Shown here: positions 1-8,243 of the stretch, in pieces
Layout: every line of letters begins with the position of its first letter
Numbering within the stretch: the first letter of the stretch is position 1
Source: Pedobacter schmidteae
GTDB lineage: Bacteria; Bacteroidota; Bacteroidia; Sphingobacteriales; Sphingobacteriaceae
Length of the DNA stretch: 64,000 nucleotides
Direction: 5' to 3'
Assembly: GCF_900564155.1 (NCBI RefSeq)
Contig: NZ_LS999839.1
Coordinates: 3,655,097 to 3,719,096, forward strand
Translations under genes and position numbers: made by a program
The notes under the pieces: model-generated
Database searches by the model: none
Seen by the model: only the letters and a program-made list of their open reading frames with translations
Told to the model about the DNA's origin: nothing

Positions 1-497
1 AAGATGGCGGGGCTACTTCCGATTATCAGTTTAAAAAATATATGGAACCGTTTTCATATCCAAATCCTATTCCATTGCATGTAAATCCAAGTGGCGACAA
101 TGGAACTACAGATTTGAACGTGCCATTGATGCGTTTTGCCGAAGTTTTATTGATCAAAGCAGAGGCGGCCATTATGCAGGATGGAGCCGGGGCAGGTGAT
201 GCGGAGCTAAACAGGATCCGCTCGCGGGCAGGTTTGGGTATTAAGACCGGGATGACCCTGGTTGATTTGAAGAGAGAGCGCAGAAATGAGCTGGCTGGTG
301 AGTGGGCCGACCGTCACCGCGATCTGGTACGTTGGGGAGATGCAAAGGCTACTTATGCTAAACCGCTACACGATTCGCAAGGCAAAGAAATCTGGCCTGC
401 CAGAGCTTTTGATCCGGAGATACATGGCGTATGGGCAGTGCCTCAAAGAGAAATTGACAACAGTGGCCGCGTGATTGTACAAAACTTTGGCTGGTAA
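1..497 (+). CDS. SusD/RagB-family outer-membrane lipoprotein, C-terminal part
   Basis: This is the 3' end of a gene that begins before the window; the frame is open from base 3 with no start needed. About 165 residues remain. They show the usual end of SusD-like glycan-binding lipoproteins: a helix resembling LMRFAEVLLIKAEA, then LNRIRSRAGL, RRNELAGEWADRHRDLVRWGDA, and a final WAVPQREIDNS...QNFGW. SusD proteins sit on the outer face of the outer membrane and deliver substrate to a SusC TonB-dependent pore, which would be expected just upstream. The substrate cannot be read from this fragment. A strong hairpin terminator follows the stop codon, so this ends its operon. Confidence 0.93.
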   Translation, partial: DGGATSDYQFKKYMEPFSYPNPIPLHVNPSGDNGTTDLNVPLMRFAEVLLIKAEAAIMQDGAGAGDAELNRIRSRAGLGIKTGMTLVDLKRERRNELAGEWADRHRDLVRWGDAKATYAKPLHDSQGKEIWPARAFDPEIHGVWAVPQREIDNSGRVIVQNFGW

Positions 498-504
498 AAT
501 CATT

Positions 505-557
505 GGTTTGAAAATCCAGAGTCGTTATCCCGACCCTGGATTTTCAAACCATTTTTA
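505..557 (+). terminator. Intrinsic terminator after the SusD gene
   Basis: A perfect 15-bp stem is formed by 505-519 (GGTTTGAAAATCCAG) and 536-550, with a 16-nt loop, followed by a T-rich run (ATTTTTATTTATTTTT). It lies 8 bp after the SusD stop and before the phosphatase gene, so it separates the two units. Confidence 0.9.
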
Positions 558-575
558 TTTATTTTTAATTATTGA

Positions 576-2447
576 ATGCAAAAGCTGATGAAGCAACTTT
601 TTTATAGTACGCTGATAACCGTGTTGTTCTTTTCATTAGGAACAACCGCGCAAACTCCTTTGAATTATAACCGTGGTCACAGCCACAACGATTACCACCA
701 GCACATCCCTTTGCTTACCGCTTATTATGCCGGAATGGGAGCTATTGAAGCCGATGTTTTTTTGAAGAACGGGCAACTGTATGTAGCCCATGAGCTATCG
801 GAAATTACAGCAGATGCTACTTTAAAAAAGCTCTACCTGGAGCCGCTGGCTAAGTTTTACGTAAAAAACGGAAACCGGGCTTATGCCGATAGCACGCTGC
901 AGCTTCAGCTGGTGATAGACATTAAGAAAGACCATCCAAAGGTGATTGAGCAATTGATAAAAGAGTTGAGCAGTTATGGCGATATTTTTAACAGTAGCAG
1001 GAATAGAAATGCTATCCGCATAGTGCTGAGCGGCGATATGCCTGCTCCGGCAGCTTTTAAAGATTACCCTGATTATATTTCATTTGATGGCCGCCCTGGA
1101 GTGGATTATGCTCCGGATCAGTTAAAGCGTGTGGCCATGATCAGCGATGCTATAAAATCTTATACCTCATGGAATGGAAAAGGTACACCTACAAAGGCAG
1201 ATGAGGCTAAGTTGAGAACTGTAATTGAGGAAGCGCATCGTAAACATAAGCCATTCCGCTTTTGGGCTACACAGGACAGCCCGAATACCTGGATTGTGCT
1301 GGAAAAGCTGGGGGCTGATTGGATCAATACCGATCAACCGGAAAAGCTGCGGGAGTTTTACCTGCATAAAGACAAGCTGACGTATACCAGGCCGGTAGCT
1401 TATCCGGTTTATACACCCGACTATAAGACTGATGGATTAAAGAAACCGGCTAAAAACGTGATCTTTTTAATTGGCGATGGGATGGGGCTGGCGCAGATTC
1501 ATGCAGCAACCATTGCTAATCATGGACAATTGAACATCGGTAAAATGCATCATATTGGTTTATCGCAAACGGGTGCTGCTAACTCAGGAAATACAGATTC
1601 TGCTGCGGGAGGTTCGGCCTTTGCCATGGGCGAGAAAACCAATAACCGCTATATTGGGATGGGTGCGGATAACCGGAAACGGACCAACCTGGTGGATACA
1701 TTGGCTGGCTATGGCCTAAAAAGTGGCATCATCAGCGTAGGCGATATCACCGATGCTACACCTGCCGTGTTTTATGCACATCAGGTGGACAGGAGCATGA
1801 GCCAGGAAATTGCTACCGATTTGTTGGACAGCAAGGTTGAAATTTTGATTGGTTCTAACCAGAAAAGCTTTTTTAAAAATAAGGATGCAGGCTTGATGGG
1901 GAAATTGGCCGGCAAAGGCTTTAAAATAACTAATACGCTGGCTGACTTTGCCAAAGAAAGCAAAGGTAAGCAGTTGGTTCTACTAGCTGACAGCGCTACG
2001 CGGCCTGTAAAAGATGGACGTGGAGCTGTGTTGAAAGAGGCGCTCTTACATACAATAAAACTACTTTCGGGAAATAAAAAAGGCTTTTTTGTGATGGCTG
2101 AAGGTGCCCAGATTGACTATGGTGGGCATGCCAATGATTTGCCTTATGTAGTGACCGAATTGCATGATTTTGATGAAGCGGTAGGGGCCGCGCTGCGCTT
2201 TGCGGATCAGGATGGCGAAACATTGGTAGTTGTTACGGCAGACCATGAAACCGGCGGTTTAACCTTGCTGGATGCTTCAGTGGCTGATGGTATGATCAGC
2301 GGCGAATTCAGTACCAATGACCATACCAATATTATGGTACCTGTTTTTGCTTATGGGCCGGGATCGGAATTATTTACAGGGATGTATCAGAACAATGAAA
2401 TCTTTCATAAGATTTTGAAAGCACTGGCATTGAAAGAGAAGAAATAG
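576..2447 (+). CDS. Phosphodiesterase-like / alkaline phosphatase two-domain exported protein
   Basis: A 623-residue protein with a signal peptide (hydrophobic residues about 8-25, ending TTAQ). The first ~260 residues resemble the PI-PLC/GDPD-type TIM barrel: GHSHNDYHQHIP and EADVFLKNGQLYVAHE carry the expected His, Asn, Glu and Asp positions. From about residue 290 (KNVIFLIGDGMG) it is an alkaline phosphatase, with the phospho-acceptor Ser in NTDSAAGGSA, the metal ligands of QIDYGGHAND, and VVTADHETGG near the end. A likely role is periplasmic release of phosphate from phosphodiesters and then monoesters in one chain (inference). The start at 576 is an ATG; a second ATG at 588 would also keep the signal peptide. 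The neighbours on the other strand include a PhoX-like protein and a DUF47 protein. Confidence 0.9.
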   Translation: MQKLMKQLFYSTLITVLFFSLGTTAQTPLNYNRGHSHNDYHQHIPLLTAYYAGMGAIEADVFLKNGQLYVAHELSEITADATLKKLYLEPLAKFYVKNGNRAYADSTLQLQLVIDIKKDHPKVIEQLIKELSSYGDIFNSSRNRNAIRIVLSGDMPAPAAFKDYPDYISFDGRPGVDYAPDQLKRVAMISDAIKSYTSWNGKGTPTKADEAKLRTVIEEAHRKHKPFRFWATQDSPNTWIVLEKLGADWINTDQPEKLREFYLHKDKLTYTRPVAYPVYTPDYKTDGLKKPAKNVIFLIGDGMGLAQIHAATIANHGQLNIGKMHHIGLSQTGAANSGNTDSAAGGSAFAMGEKTNNRYIGMGADNRKRTNLVDTLAGYGLKSGIISVGDITDATPAVFYAHQVDRSMSQEIATDLLDSKVEILIGSNQKSFFKNKDAGLMGKLAGKGFKITNTLADFAKESKGKQLVLLADSATRPVKDGRGAVLKEALLHTIKLLSGNKKGFFVMAEGAQIDYGGHANDLPYVVTELHDFDEAVGAALRFADQDGETLVVVTADHETGGLTLLDASVADGMISGEFSTNDHTNIMVPVFAYGPGSELFTGMYQNNEIFHKILKALALKEKK

Positions 2448-2449
2448 GG

Positions 2450-3985
2450 TTACTTATCTGCTGCAATCCTGTAGATGGGATCTTCCAATACGTTGACTTC
2501 AATTATTGCATCGGCATTTTTAAGCAATTGACGGCAATCTTCGCTCAGGTATTTCAAATGCAGTTCTTTTCCAGCTTTGCGGTAGCGTTCTGTTAGTTTG
2601 TTGAGGGCATCAATTCCCGACATATCGGCAATTCTGCTGTTCCGGAAATTGATGATCACCCTTTGTGGGTCGCCTGCTACATCAAACTTTTCGTTGAAGG
2701 CAGTTACCGAGCCAAAAAATAATGGACCATAAATTTCATAGTGTTTTACACCGTTTTCGTCTGTATATTTTCTGGCCCTTATTCGTTTGGCACTTTCCCA
2801 GGCAAATACCAGGGCCGAAATGATGACGCCGATGAGTACTGCGAGGGCCAGATTATGCAGCCAAATGGTAATGAGCGCTACCAGAACACCTACAAAGATG
2901 TCCTGTTTTGGCATTTTATTGATCACTTTAAAACTCATCCATTCGAATGTGGTGATAGCTACCATGATCATGACACCTGTAAGGGCAGCCATGGGTACTT
3001 TTTCGATGAGGGAGGAACCGAACAAGATGATAACTAAAATGGTGATAGCGGCGACAATACCCGATAGACGGGCCCTTGCACCGGCCGAAAGGTTGACCAG
3101 TGTTTGTGCGATCATGGGACAGCCGCCCATGCCGAAAAAGAAACCATTAAGGATATTGGCACTGCCCTGGGCAATAGATTCTCTGTTTCCATTCCCCCTT
3201 GTTTCTGTTATTTCATCTACCAGGTTTAGGGTGAGCAATCCTTCGGTTAAACCTACTGCCGCCATAATTAAGGCATAGGGAAATATGATGCTGAGGGTTT
3301 CCAGCGTAAACGGGATTTTGGGGATATGGAAAGGGGGGAAGCCACCGCCAACTGATGCGATATCTTTAACGGTTTTGGTGTCGATATTGAAGCCCAGTAC
3401 GACAAGGAAAACAACAATAATGGCGACCAATGAAGCTGGTACTGTTTTAGTGATTTTTGGCCATAACAAAACTATGGCAATGGTTAGTGCTACCAGGCCA
3501 GCCATGGTATATAATGCCGGGCCACTTAACCATTGGAGTTGCCCGTTTATATTGATTTTGAACTGTTCCAGCTGAGCCATAAATATAACCACTGCAAGGC
3601 CGTTTACAAATCCAAACATCACCGGCTGGGGAACCAGGCGGATAAATTTGCCCAATTTAAACAGGCCGACTATAATTTGCAGCATACCGGCCAGGGCTAC
3701 GGCAGCAAATACATACTCCAGTCCGTTTGATTTCATGAGGGCAATGAGTACAATTACAGTAGCGCCGGCACCACCGGAAATGAGGCCCGGCCTGCCACCA
3801 AAAATAGAGGTGACCAGCCCCATGATAAATGCGGCATATAATCCGGATAGCGGAGGTAAACCAGCAAGGATGGCGAAAGACAAGGATTCGGGCATCATGG
3901 TCATGGCCACTGTTAAGCCGGCAAGAATCTCTGTCCTGTAATTTACTTTTTGCGAAAAATCAAACAAATGGAAATGTGCTTTCAT
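2450..3985 (-). CDS. SulP/SLC26-family anion transporter with STAS domain
   Basis: A 511-residue inner-membrane transporter. It opens with NYRTEILAGLTVAMTMMPESLSFAILAGLPPLSGLYAAF, the SulP signature around the first two membrane spans, and continues with GRPGLISGGAGATVIV and GFVNGLAVVIFMAQL. A STAS domain fills the last ~115 residues (FFGSVTAFNEKFDVAG ... VIINFRNSRIADMSGIDAL). Family members move sulfate, bicarbonate or other anions, usually with protons or Na+; the ion cannot be told from sequence. It lies 34 bp downstream of the peroxidase gene on the same strand, so the two may share a transcript. Its stop is 3 bp from the stop of the convergent phosphatase gene. Confidence 0.93.
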   Translation of the reverse strand: MKAHFHLFDFSQKVNYRTEILAGLTVAMTMMPESLSFAILAGLPPLSGLYAAFIMGLVTSIFGGRPGLISGGAGATVIVLIALMKSNGLEYVFAAVALAGMLQIIVGLFKLGKFIRLVPQPVMFGFVNGLAVVIFMAQLEQFKININGQLQWLSGPALYTMAGLVALTIAIVLLWPKITKTVPASLVAIIVVFLVVLGFNIDTKTVKDIASVGGGFPPFHIPKIPFTLETLSIIFPYALIMAAVGLTEGLLTLNLVDEITETRGNGNRESIAQGSANILNGFFFGMGGCPMIAQTLVNLSAGARARLSGIVAAITILVIILFGSSLIEKVPMAALTGVMIMVAITTFEWMSFKVINKMPKQDIFVGVLVALITIWLHNLALAVLIGVIISALVFAWESAKRIRARKYTDENGVKHYEIYGPLFFGSVTAFNEKFDVAGDPQRVIINFRNSRIADMSGIDALNKLTERYRKAGKELHLKYLSEDCRQLLKNADAIIEVNVLEDPIYRIAADK

Positions 3986-4019
3986 AAGATTATCCGCAAA
4001 AGTAGGATATTAATGATTG

Positions 4020-5801
4020 CTATTGATCATTGAGTGTTTTTAAAAATGCGATGATGTCCTGTATTTCTTTTTTGCTGAGGTTGAGGGGATCAGATGGCAG
4101 CGTCTGATTATCGAGTGCCAGTCCTTTTCCAGCTGCGCCGCCTTGATTGTAGAAATCCATAACCTGCTCCAGTGTTTTATAGGCGCCATTGTGCATATAA
4201 GGAGCTGTTAAATCAACATTTCTAAGGGTTGGTGTTTTAAAAGCAAACTTAAGTACATCCATTTTGGTCCAGGTATAGCGGCCTTCATCCGAATCAATTG
4301 TTGGCTTTTTTGCTTCAGGATCTGCAAGTGTACCCAGAACTTCGGCTTCTGTATTGGAAAAAACAGGTCCGGCTGTACCATTAAAAATAGGCATAAAATG
4401 ACAGGTTGCACATTTGGCTTTGCCCATAAATAAATTGAAACCTTTTACTTCATCCTTGTTCATTTGATGATTATCGCCTCGCATGTACTTGTCAAACCTT
4501 GAATTGAAGGGATTTAGGGAACGTATATAGCTTGCAATTGCGATCATTACAAAACGTGGTTTAATTTCAGTTTCCATTGTTGGAAATGCTTTTTTAAACA
4601 AAGCATTATAATAGGATGATTGCTGCAAACGTTTGGCTGCATCTTCTACAGAGCCGTGCATCTCATCTTTATTTGCAATGACGTCCATAGCTTGATTCTC
4701 GAGGGTCTGGAAACGCATATCATAGAATTGTGCATTTTGCAGGCCTGCATAATAAAGGGTTGGTGCATTTCTTTTAACAGATTGTCCTGCTGTAAGCGAT
4801 TTACTTTTTATAAGTCCATCGGTAAAGGCCAGTTCGGGTTTATGGCAGGTTTTACAAGTATGAGAAGAACCGGAAATTATGGCATCACCAAATAATTGTT
4901 TTCCAAGACTCAGCTTTTCCGGACTTGGCATGGCCTCAGCACTATTTACAAAATGTTTGACATTAAACATGTCCTTATCAAATAAGGTTGTTGTTGTTTT
5001 ACGTAATGCAAGTTCAATTTCCAGGGGTTTGATGTTTAAATCTTCCTGCCATTTTACGATTTCTTTTGTAATCGGGTTTGCATAATTTCTGATGAATATC
5101 ATCCGGTCAAATGTGTTAAAATCCGGGTGACCTTTGATGTATGCACTTGCCTGCTCAAACTGATTTTGTAACGGATGATTGGTGCCAAAAAGTTGAAGGA
5201 TTTGACCTACAGCTTTCAAGGATACAGCAGCTTCGGTTATGCCGGCATTGGAAAGTGGTGTGTCAAAGCCTGTAATTCCGCTTATGGTAATTCTGAAAAT
5301 CTCCAGCTTACAGGCGTCAAAAATACGTGCCTCGGTTAGCTCAGTATCTCTGAGTATCAATTTAAATCTGTTTAAGCTTGCTGCAAGGGAGGCCAGCTCT
5401 CTTTTTAGGTTTTCACTTTCCGCTGGTTGATAAGGATAAAGGTATTCTTCTATTACCTGTAAACCGGATGGCTCAAAGGATTTGGTTTCTTCGGCTTCGA
5501 TTTCGGGCAGGGGGGCACCATTTACTTCACGCGAGACTCCGGGAGCATAGTATTCACAAAACCATTCCAGCTTTTTAAATGCCTGGCGCGTTTTTAGGAA
5601 TTGTGCGCTCAAGGCTATAGAATCATTTCCATTGGCAAGTAGAACCAACCGGCTTACACAACTATCGAGTGAATTACTTTGATTGATTAAGAGGTTCTTT
5701 GTAGTTTTTAATCCATTTTTTGAAGAGGAACCGGAGGTACAGTATACGGAGACAATAACTAAAAGGGCTAATACGGGGAATATTAATCTTTTTAAAATCA
5801 T
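4020..5801 (-). CDS. Di-haem cytochrome c peroxidase-like (MauG/CCP family) protein
   Basis: About 593 residues. Two haem c motifs are visible: CKTCH, within GSSHTCKTCHKPELAFTDG, and CATCH, within GKAKCATCHFMPIFNG. They are followed by TPTLRNVDLTAPYMHNGAYKTLEQVMDFYNQGG, the conserved end of bacterial cytochrome c peroxidases. The first ~260 residues are helical and not recognised; they make the protein longer than the usual 320-350 residue family members. I chose the ATG at 5801 (MILKRLIFPVLALL, an export signal). A longer reading from 5840 would have its first codons inside the terminator hairpin of the upstream gene. The enzyme probably reduces peroxide in the periplasm; a MauG-like oxidative role is the alternative. 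Confidence 0.88.
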   Translation of the reverse strand: MILKRLIFPVLALLVIVSVYCTSGSSSKNGLKTTKNLLINQSNSLDSCVSRLVLLANGNDSIALSAQFLKTRQAFKKLEWFCEYYAPGVSREVNGAPLPEIEAEETKSFEPSGLQVIEEYLYPYQPAESENLKRELASLAASLNRFKLILRDTELTEARIFDACKLEIFRITISGITGFDTPLSNAGITEAAVSLKAVGQILQLFGTNHPLQNQFEQASAYIKGHPDFNTFDRMIFIRNYANPITKEIVKWQEDLNIKPLEIELALRKTTTTLFDKDMFNVKHFVNSAEAMPSPEKLSLGKQLFGDAIISGSSHTCKTCHKPELAFTDGLIKSKSLTAGQSVKRNAPTLYYAGLQNAQFYDMRFQTLENQAMDVIANKDEMHGSVEDAAKRLQQSSYYNALFKKAFPTMETEIKPRFVMIAIASYIRSLNPFNSRFDKYMRGDNHQMNKDEVKGFNLFMGKAKCATCHFMPIFNGTAGPVFSNTEAEVLGTLADPEAKKPTIDSDEGRYTWTKMDVLKFAFKTPTLRNVDLTAPYMHNGAYKTLEQVMDFYNQGGAAGKGLALDNQTLPSDPLNLSKKEIQDIIAFLKTLNDQ

Positions 5802-5812
5802 ATAAGCTTTCG

Positions 5813-5861
5813 ATTGAAAAAATGAAAACTCTTTCCCCAAAAAGGGGAAAGAGTTTTCATT
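5813..5861 (-). terminator. Intrinsic terminator of the PhoX-like gene
   Basis: A perfect 18-bp inverted repeat (arms 5821-5838 and 5844-5861, 5-nt loop) is followed on the minus strand by a run of six T. It lies 18 bp after the stop of the PhoX-like gene and just before the ATG at 5801 of the peroxidase gene. Confidence 0.88.
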
Positions 5862-5878
5862 GGTAAATAGAATTTAAG

Positions 5879-7372
5879 TTATCTGGCTACGCCACTTAAA
5901 ATAACGGTTTGACCACCTTCTTTGTTAGTGGTAAGGCCACTACGATCAGCATTAAGGAACTTATTGCTTGTCCAGGTATGTGGGTGCAGGTTTAACACAA
6001 TAGTGTTAGGTACACCAATCAAATCGGAAATATCATACATGGCACCATATTCCCATGAGCTTAAGCGACGGTCATTTGAAGGATTGTAACGCTCGTTAAA
6101 TTTAACATCGTCACGACGGTGGTTCATTTCGAGCATAGGCTTTATAGCTTTTGTAGCGATGTTATATTGCCAAACACGGCCATCGTGTTTATTGTTTGTG
6201 TAGTAAGAGTCGCCATCTTCCTGTATGTAAACAAAATTTTTCGTTACACATATGTTGTCTGGGTTTACGATACTATTTCCCGGATCGACATTCCCGTCAA
6301 TAAGTGGAGTTAATTTACCTTTTAGCGGACTGTTTGCATCAAGTTCCAGTTTATAAACTCGTCCCCACATGGTAAGTCCCGGTTTAGGATTAACCAAATC
6401 TCCACTAACGCCTGTTGCGGTAAAATAGAGTGTACGGTTCGCGGTAGCATCACCTTTACCATAATCAAGGTCTTCAACCCTGGCAAACTGTATGGCATTT
6501 TTTGCTATAGTTTGTGCCGCAAGTTCGGCGCCCGTACTGGACCTTACGTTGTCATATTCCACAAATTCAACATCATAGGTCGAATTTACAGCCATGTCAG
6601 TTTCAACTACGTTTAAATTGGTTCTGCGCAGCATGTATAATTTTCCACTGTTCAGGTCACCGGGAGTATTTGATAAATACATATTTACCTGGCCCAAACC
6701 CTGACGGCTACTTTCGTCTTCTCCAATAAAGATGGTGGTTTTGCCAGGGTATGCATTTTTAGGAAGTGGGACAGCGTTTTCTGCACTACATTTTCCTAAG
6801 GCCGCTAATTTACGCTCCGAATTACTTTTGTCGGCAACAGAACCTAAGGGGTTAATGGCATGAATGGAAGATTCACCGTCAGTTTCACCTGCCGTTAAAA
6901 ACATTTCTGTTGGGAAGCCATGTTCCTGAGGAGTTGCCAGTGTGGCCGAACATAATCTCATTTTTCCACCTGCAGCATCTACAATATATTCACCTTTTAC
7001 AGGCTTTAAGTTTTTATCCAGATAAACACGAGAAACGGAGAACAAAATTTCATGATTGTTGATCATAATGTAGCCATCGCCGTTAGGATCTTTCATCATG
7101 CCACCTCCATCGGGTTGAGCACCGTAAACAAAATCAGGAGATGCCGCAAGTACATCATCGCTGCTGATTAATGTCGTGATCTTAATGTTCTCAAAACCTG
7201 GGAGTGTTTTTACCAATGCTTCATTAACCGAATAATCTTTTAGTGTTATTGTGGCGGGCTCTTCAGTGTTGTTTTTCTTGTCTTTTTTACAAGCTGTTAT
7301 TGCAACAGCTGCTGCAACAAAACCAGTGATGGCAAATGCCAGTGTTTTCCTTTTAAGTAGATTTGTAGTCAT
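5879..7372 (-). CDS. PhoX-like (DUF839) lipoprotein, putative Ca-dependent alkaline phosphatase
   Basis: A 497-residue lipoprotein; the signal peptide ends in AITAC, followed by KKDKKNNTEEP. Features of the PhoX/DUF839 family include DPNGDGYIMINNHEILF near residue 95, FIGEDESSRQGLGQVNMYLS near 215, an internal GSVxDPxxxx-like stretch, and NPDNICVTKNFVYIQEDGDSYYTNN near 370. PhoX enzymes are monomeric propeller phosphatases that use Ca and Fe and act outside the cytoplasm on phosphomonoesters. Many DUF839 proteins have no proven activity, so the reaction is inferred. A strong terminator follows. A TAnnTTTG element and a TTAACA-type direct repeat lie upstream and fit phosphate control. Confidence 0.8.
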   Translation of the reverse strand: MTTNLLKRKTLAFAITGFVAAAVAITACKKDKKNNTEEPATITLKDYSVNEALVKTLPGFENIKITTLISSDDVLAASPDFVYGAQPDGGGMMKDPNGDGYIMINNHEILFSVSRVYLDKNLKPVKGEYIVDAAGGKMRLCSATLATPQEHGFPTEMFLTAGETDGESSIHAINPLGSVADKSNSERKLAALGKCSAENAVPLPKNAYPGKTTIFIGEDESSRQGLGQVNMYLSNTPGDLNSGKLYMLRRTNLNVVETDMAVNSTYDVEFVEYDNVRSSTGAELAAQTIAKNAIQFARVEDLDYGKGDATANRTLYFTATGVSGDLVNPKPGLTMWGRVYKLELDANSPLKGKLTPLIDGNVDPGNSIVNPDNICVTKNFVYIQEDGDSYYTNNKHDGRVWQYNIATKAIKPMLEMNHRRDDVKFNERYNPSNDRRLSSWEYGAMYDISDLIGVPNTIVLNLHPHTWTSNKFLNADRSGLTTNKEGGQTVILSGVAR

Positions 7373-7394
7373 TGTTTGTTTTTAGTTTATGTAA

Positions 7395-7439
7395 CAAACA
7401 TAGTACGTCAATATTGTCTGAAATTTAAGCAGATGTTAA
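7395..7439 (-). promoter_or_regulatory. Promoter and possible Pho box of the PhoX-like gene
   Basis: On the minus strand, TATGTTTG (7395-7402) matches the Bacteroidota -7 consensus TAnnTTTG, 22 bp before the start codon. Further upstream, TTAACA and TTAAAT are repeated with an 11-bp period (7423-7439), like the TTAACA-N5-TTAACA boxes bound by PhoP-type regulators. A related pair occurs before the DUF47 gene. This reading is a pattern match only. Confidence 0.4.
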
Positions 7440-7470
7440 GGAAAGTACTCTGGTTTAATTTAGAATTGTT

Positions 7471-8112
7471 CTAGGCGTTTTTGATCAGGATAGCTTCGAG
7501 TACATTGGCGGCATCGTCGCATTTGTCGCTGGCCATTTCCATCATTTGTAATACTTCTTTTTGTTTGATGAGTTCAATGGCATCTAGTTCATTGTCGAAC
7601 AGATCGGCCAGTTCCGTATTACAGATCTGGTCGGCCCTACTTTCACCTGCATTTATTCTGAGGCATACCTCAGCAATCAGGTCGGAGTTTTTAAAGGTTC
7701 TTAGTTCCCTGATGGCGCGATTAAGGTCGGTACACATTTCCAACAGCAATTCGGCTAAACTGATCATAGCCTTATTGATGGTTTTGATGTTGTATAGATC
7801 CATATTCATTCCTGCAGCATAAATATGATCGGCAATGTCATCCAGGGCACTAACCAGCGCATGGATGTCCTCACGATCAAAAGGAGTGATAAAGGTTTTG
7901 CCCAGGCCCAGAAAAATGGCATGTGTAATGTCGTCACCAGACTGTTCCAGCTTTTCAATTACCTTGACGTGTTCCTTTCTTTGGCTTTGGTCTGGTGTGT
8001 GAACCGCATGAACAAGGGCTTCGGAAATGCTGACCAGGTTATTACCTGCCTGTTCAAATAAAGGCTGAAATAATTTATCTTTCGGGCTGAAAAAACTGAA
8101 AATATTGTTCAT
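7471..8112 (-). CDS. DUF47 / PhoU-like phosphate transport accessory protein
   Basis: A 213-residue soluble helical protein of the DUF47 (TIGR00153) family. Visible signs are FFSPKDKLFQPLFEQAGNN at the start, EQSGDDITHAIFLGLGKTFITPFDREDIHALVSALDDIADHIYAA in the middle with the conserved metal-binding Glu/Asp residues, and KCDDAANVLEAILIKNA at the end. Such proteins normally lie next to a PiT low-affinity phosphate transporter and regulate it. No pit gene is adjacent here; the neighbours are the PhoX-like gene and a divergent sigma factor. The orphan position beside two phosphatase genes supports a phosphate link. Confidence 0.9.
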   Translation of the reverse strand: MNNIFSFFSPKDKLFQPLFEQAGNNLVSISEALVHAVHTPDQSQRKEHVKVIEKLEQSGDDITHAIFLGLGKTFITPFDREDIHALVSALDDIADHIYAAGMNMDLYNIKTINKAMISLAELLLEMCTDLNRAIRELRTFKNSDLIAEVCLRINAGESRADQICNTELADLFDNELDAIELIKQKEVLQMMEMASDKCDDAANVLEAILIKNA

Positions 8113-8129
8113 GATGTTTTTGCTTTTAA

Positions 8130-8163
8130 CAAAAATATCATTGGCATGTTAAGGTACTATAAA
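8130..8163 (-). promoter_or_regulatory. Promoter and possible Pho box of the DUF47 gene
   Basis: On the minus strand TATTTTTG (8130-8137) matches TAnnTTTG, 18 bp before the ATG. TTTATA and TTAACA with an 11-bp period (8147-8163) lie upstream, similar to the pair before the PhoX-like gene. Confidence 0.35.
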
Positions 8164-8201
8164 ATGTAAAGGCGAAAGCTGTTATGCTTTCATATAACAA
8201 G

Positions 8202-8230
8202 AATGTGAATTTATTGTGTAAATTCACATT
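8202..8230 (+). promoter_or_regulatory. Perfect palindrome upstream of the ECF sigma gene
   Basis: Arms 8202-8213 (AATGTGAATTTA) and 8219-8230 (TAAATTCACATT) are perfect complements around a 5-nt spacer TTGTG. The element ends 13 bp before the ATG at 8244. It could be a repressor operator or an mRNA hairpin masking the ribosome-binding region. It lies inside the longer reading frame opening at 8184, which argues for the later start. Confidence 0.6.
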
Positions 8231-8243
8231 TGGAACACTATTC

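Noticed and set aside
2787..3278. 163-residue plus-strand frame opposite the SulP gene
   Set aside because: Antisense to a membrane protein gene with clear family signatures; no independent support.
5802..5840. N-terminal extension of the peroxidase gene
   Set aside because: The codons lie in the terminator hairpin of the upstream gene, and the export signal begins at the ATG at 5801.
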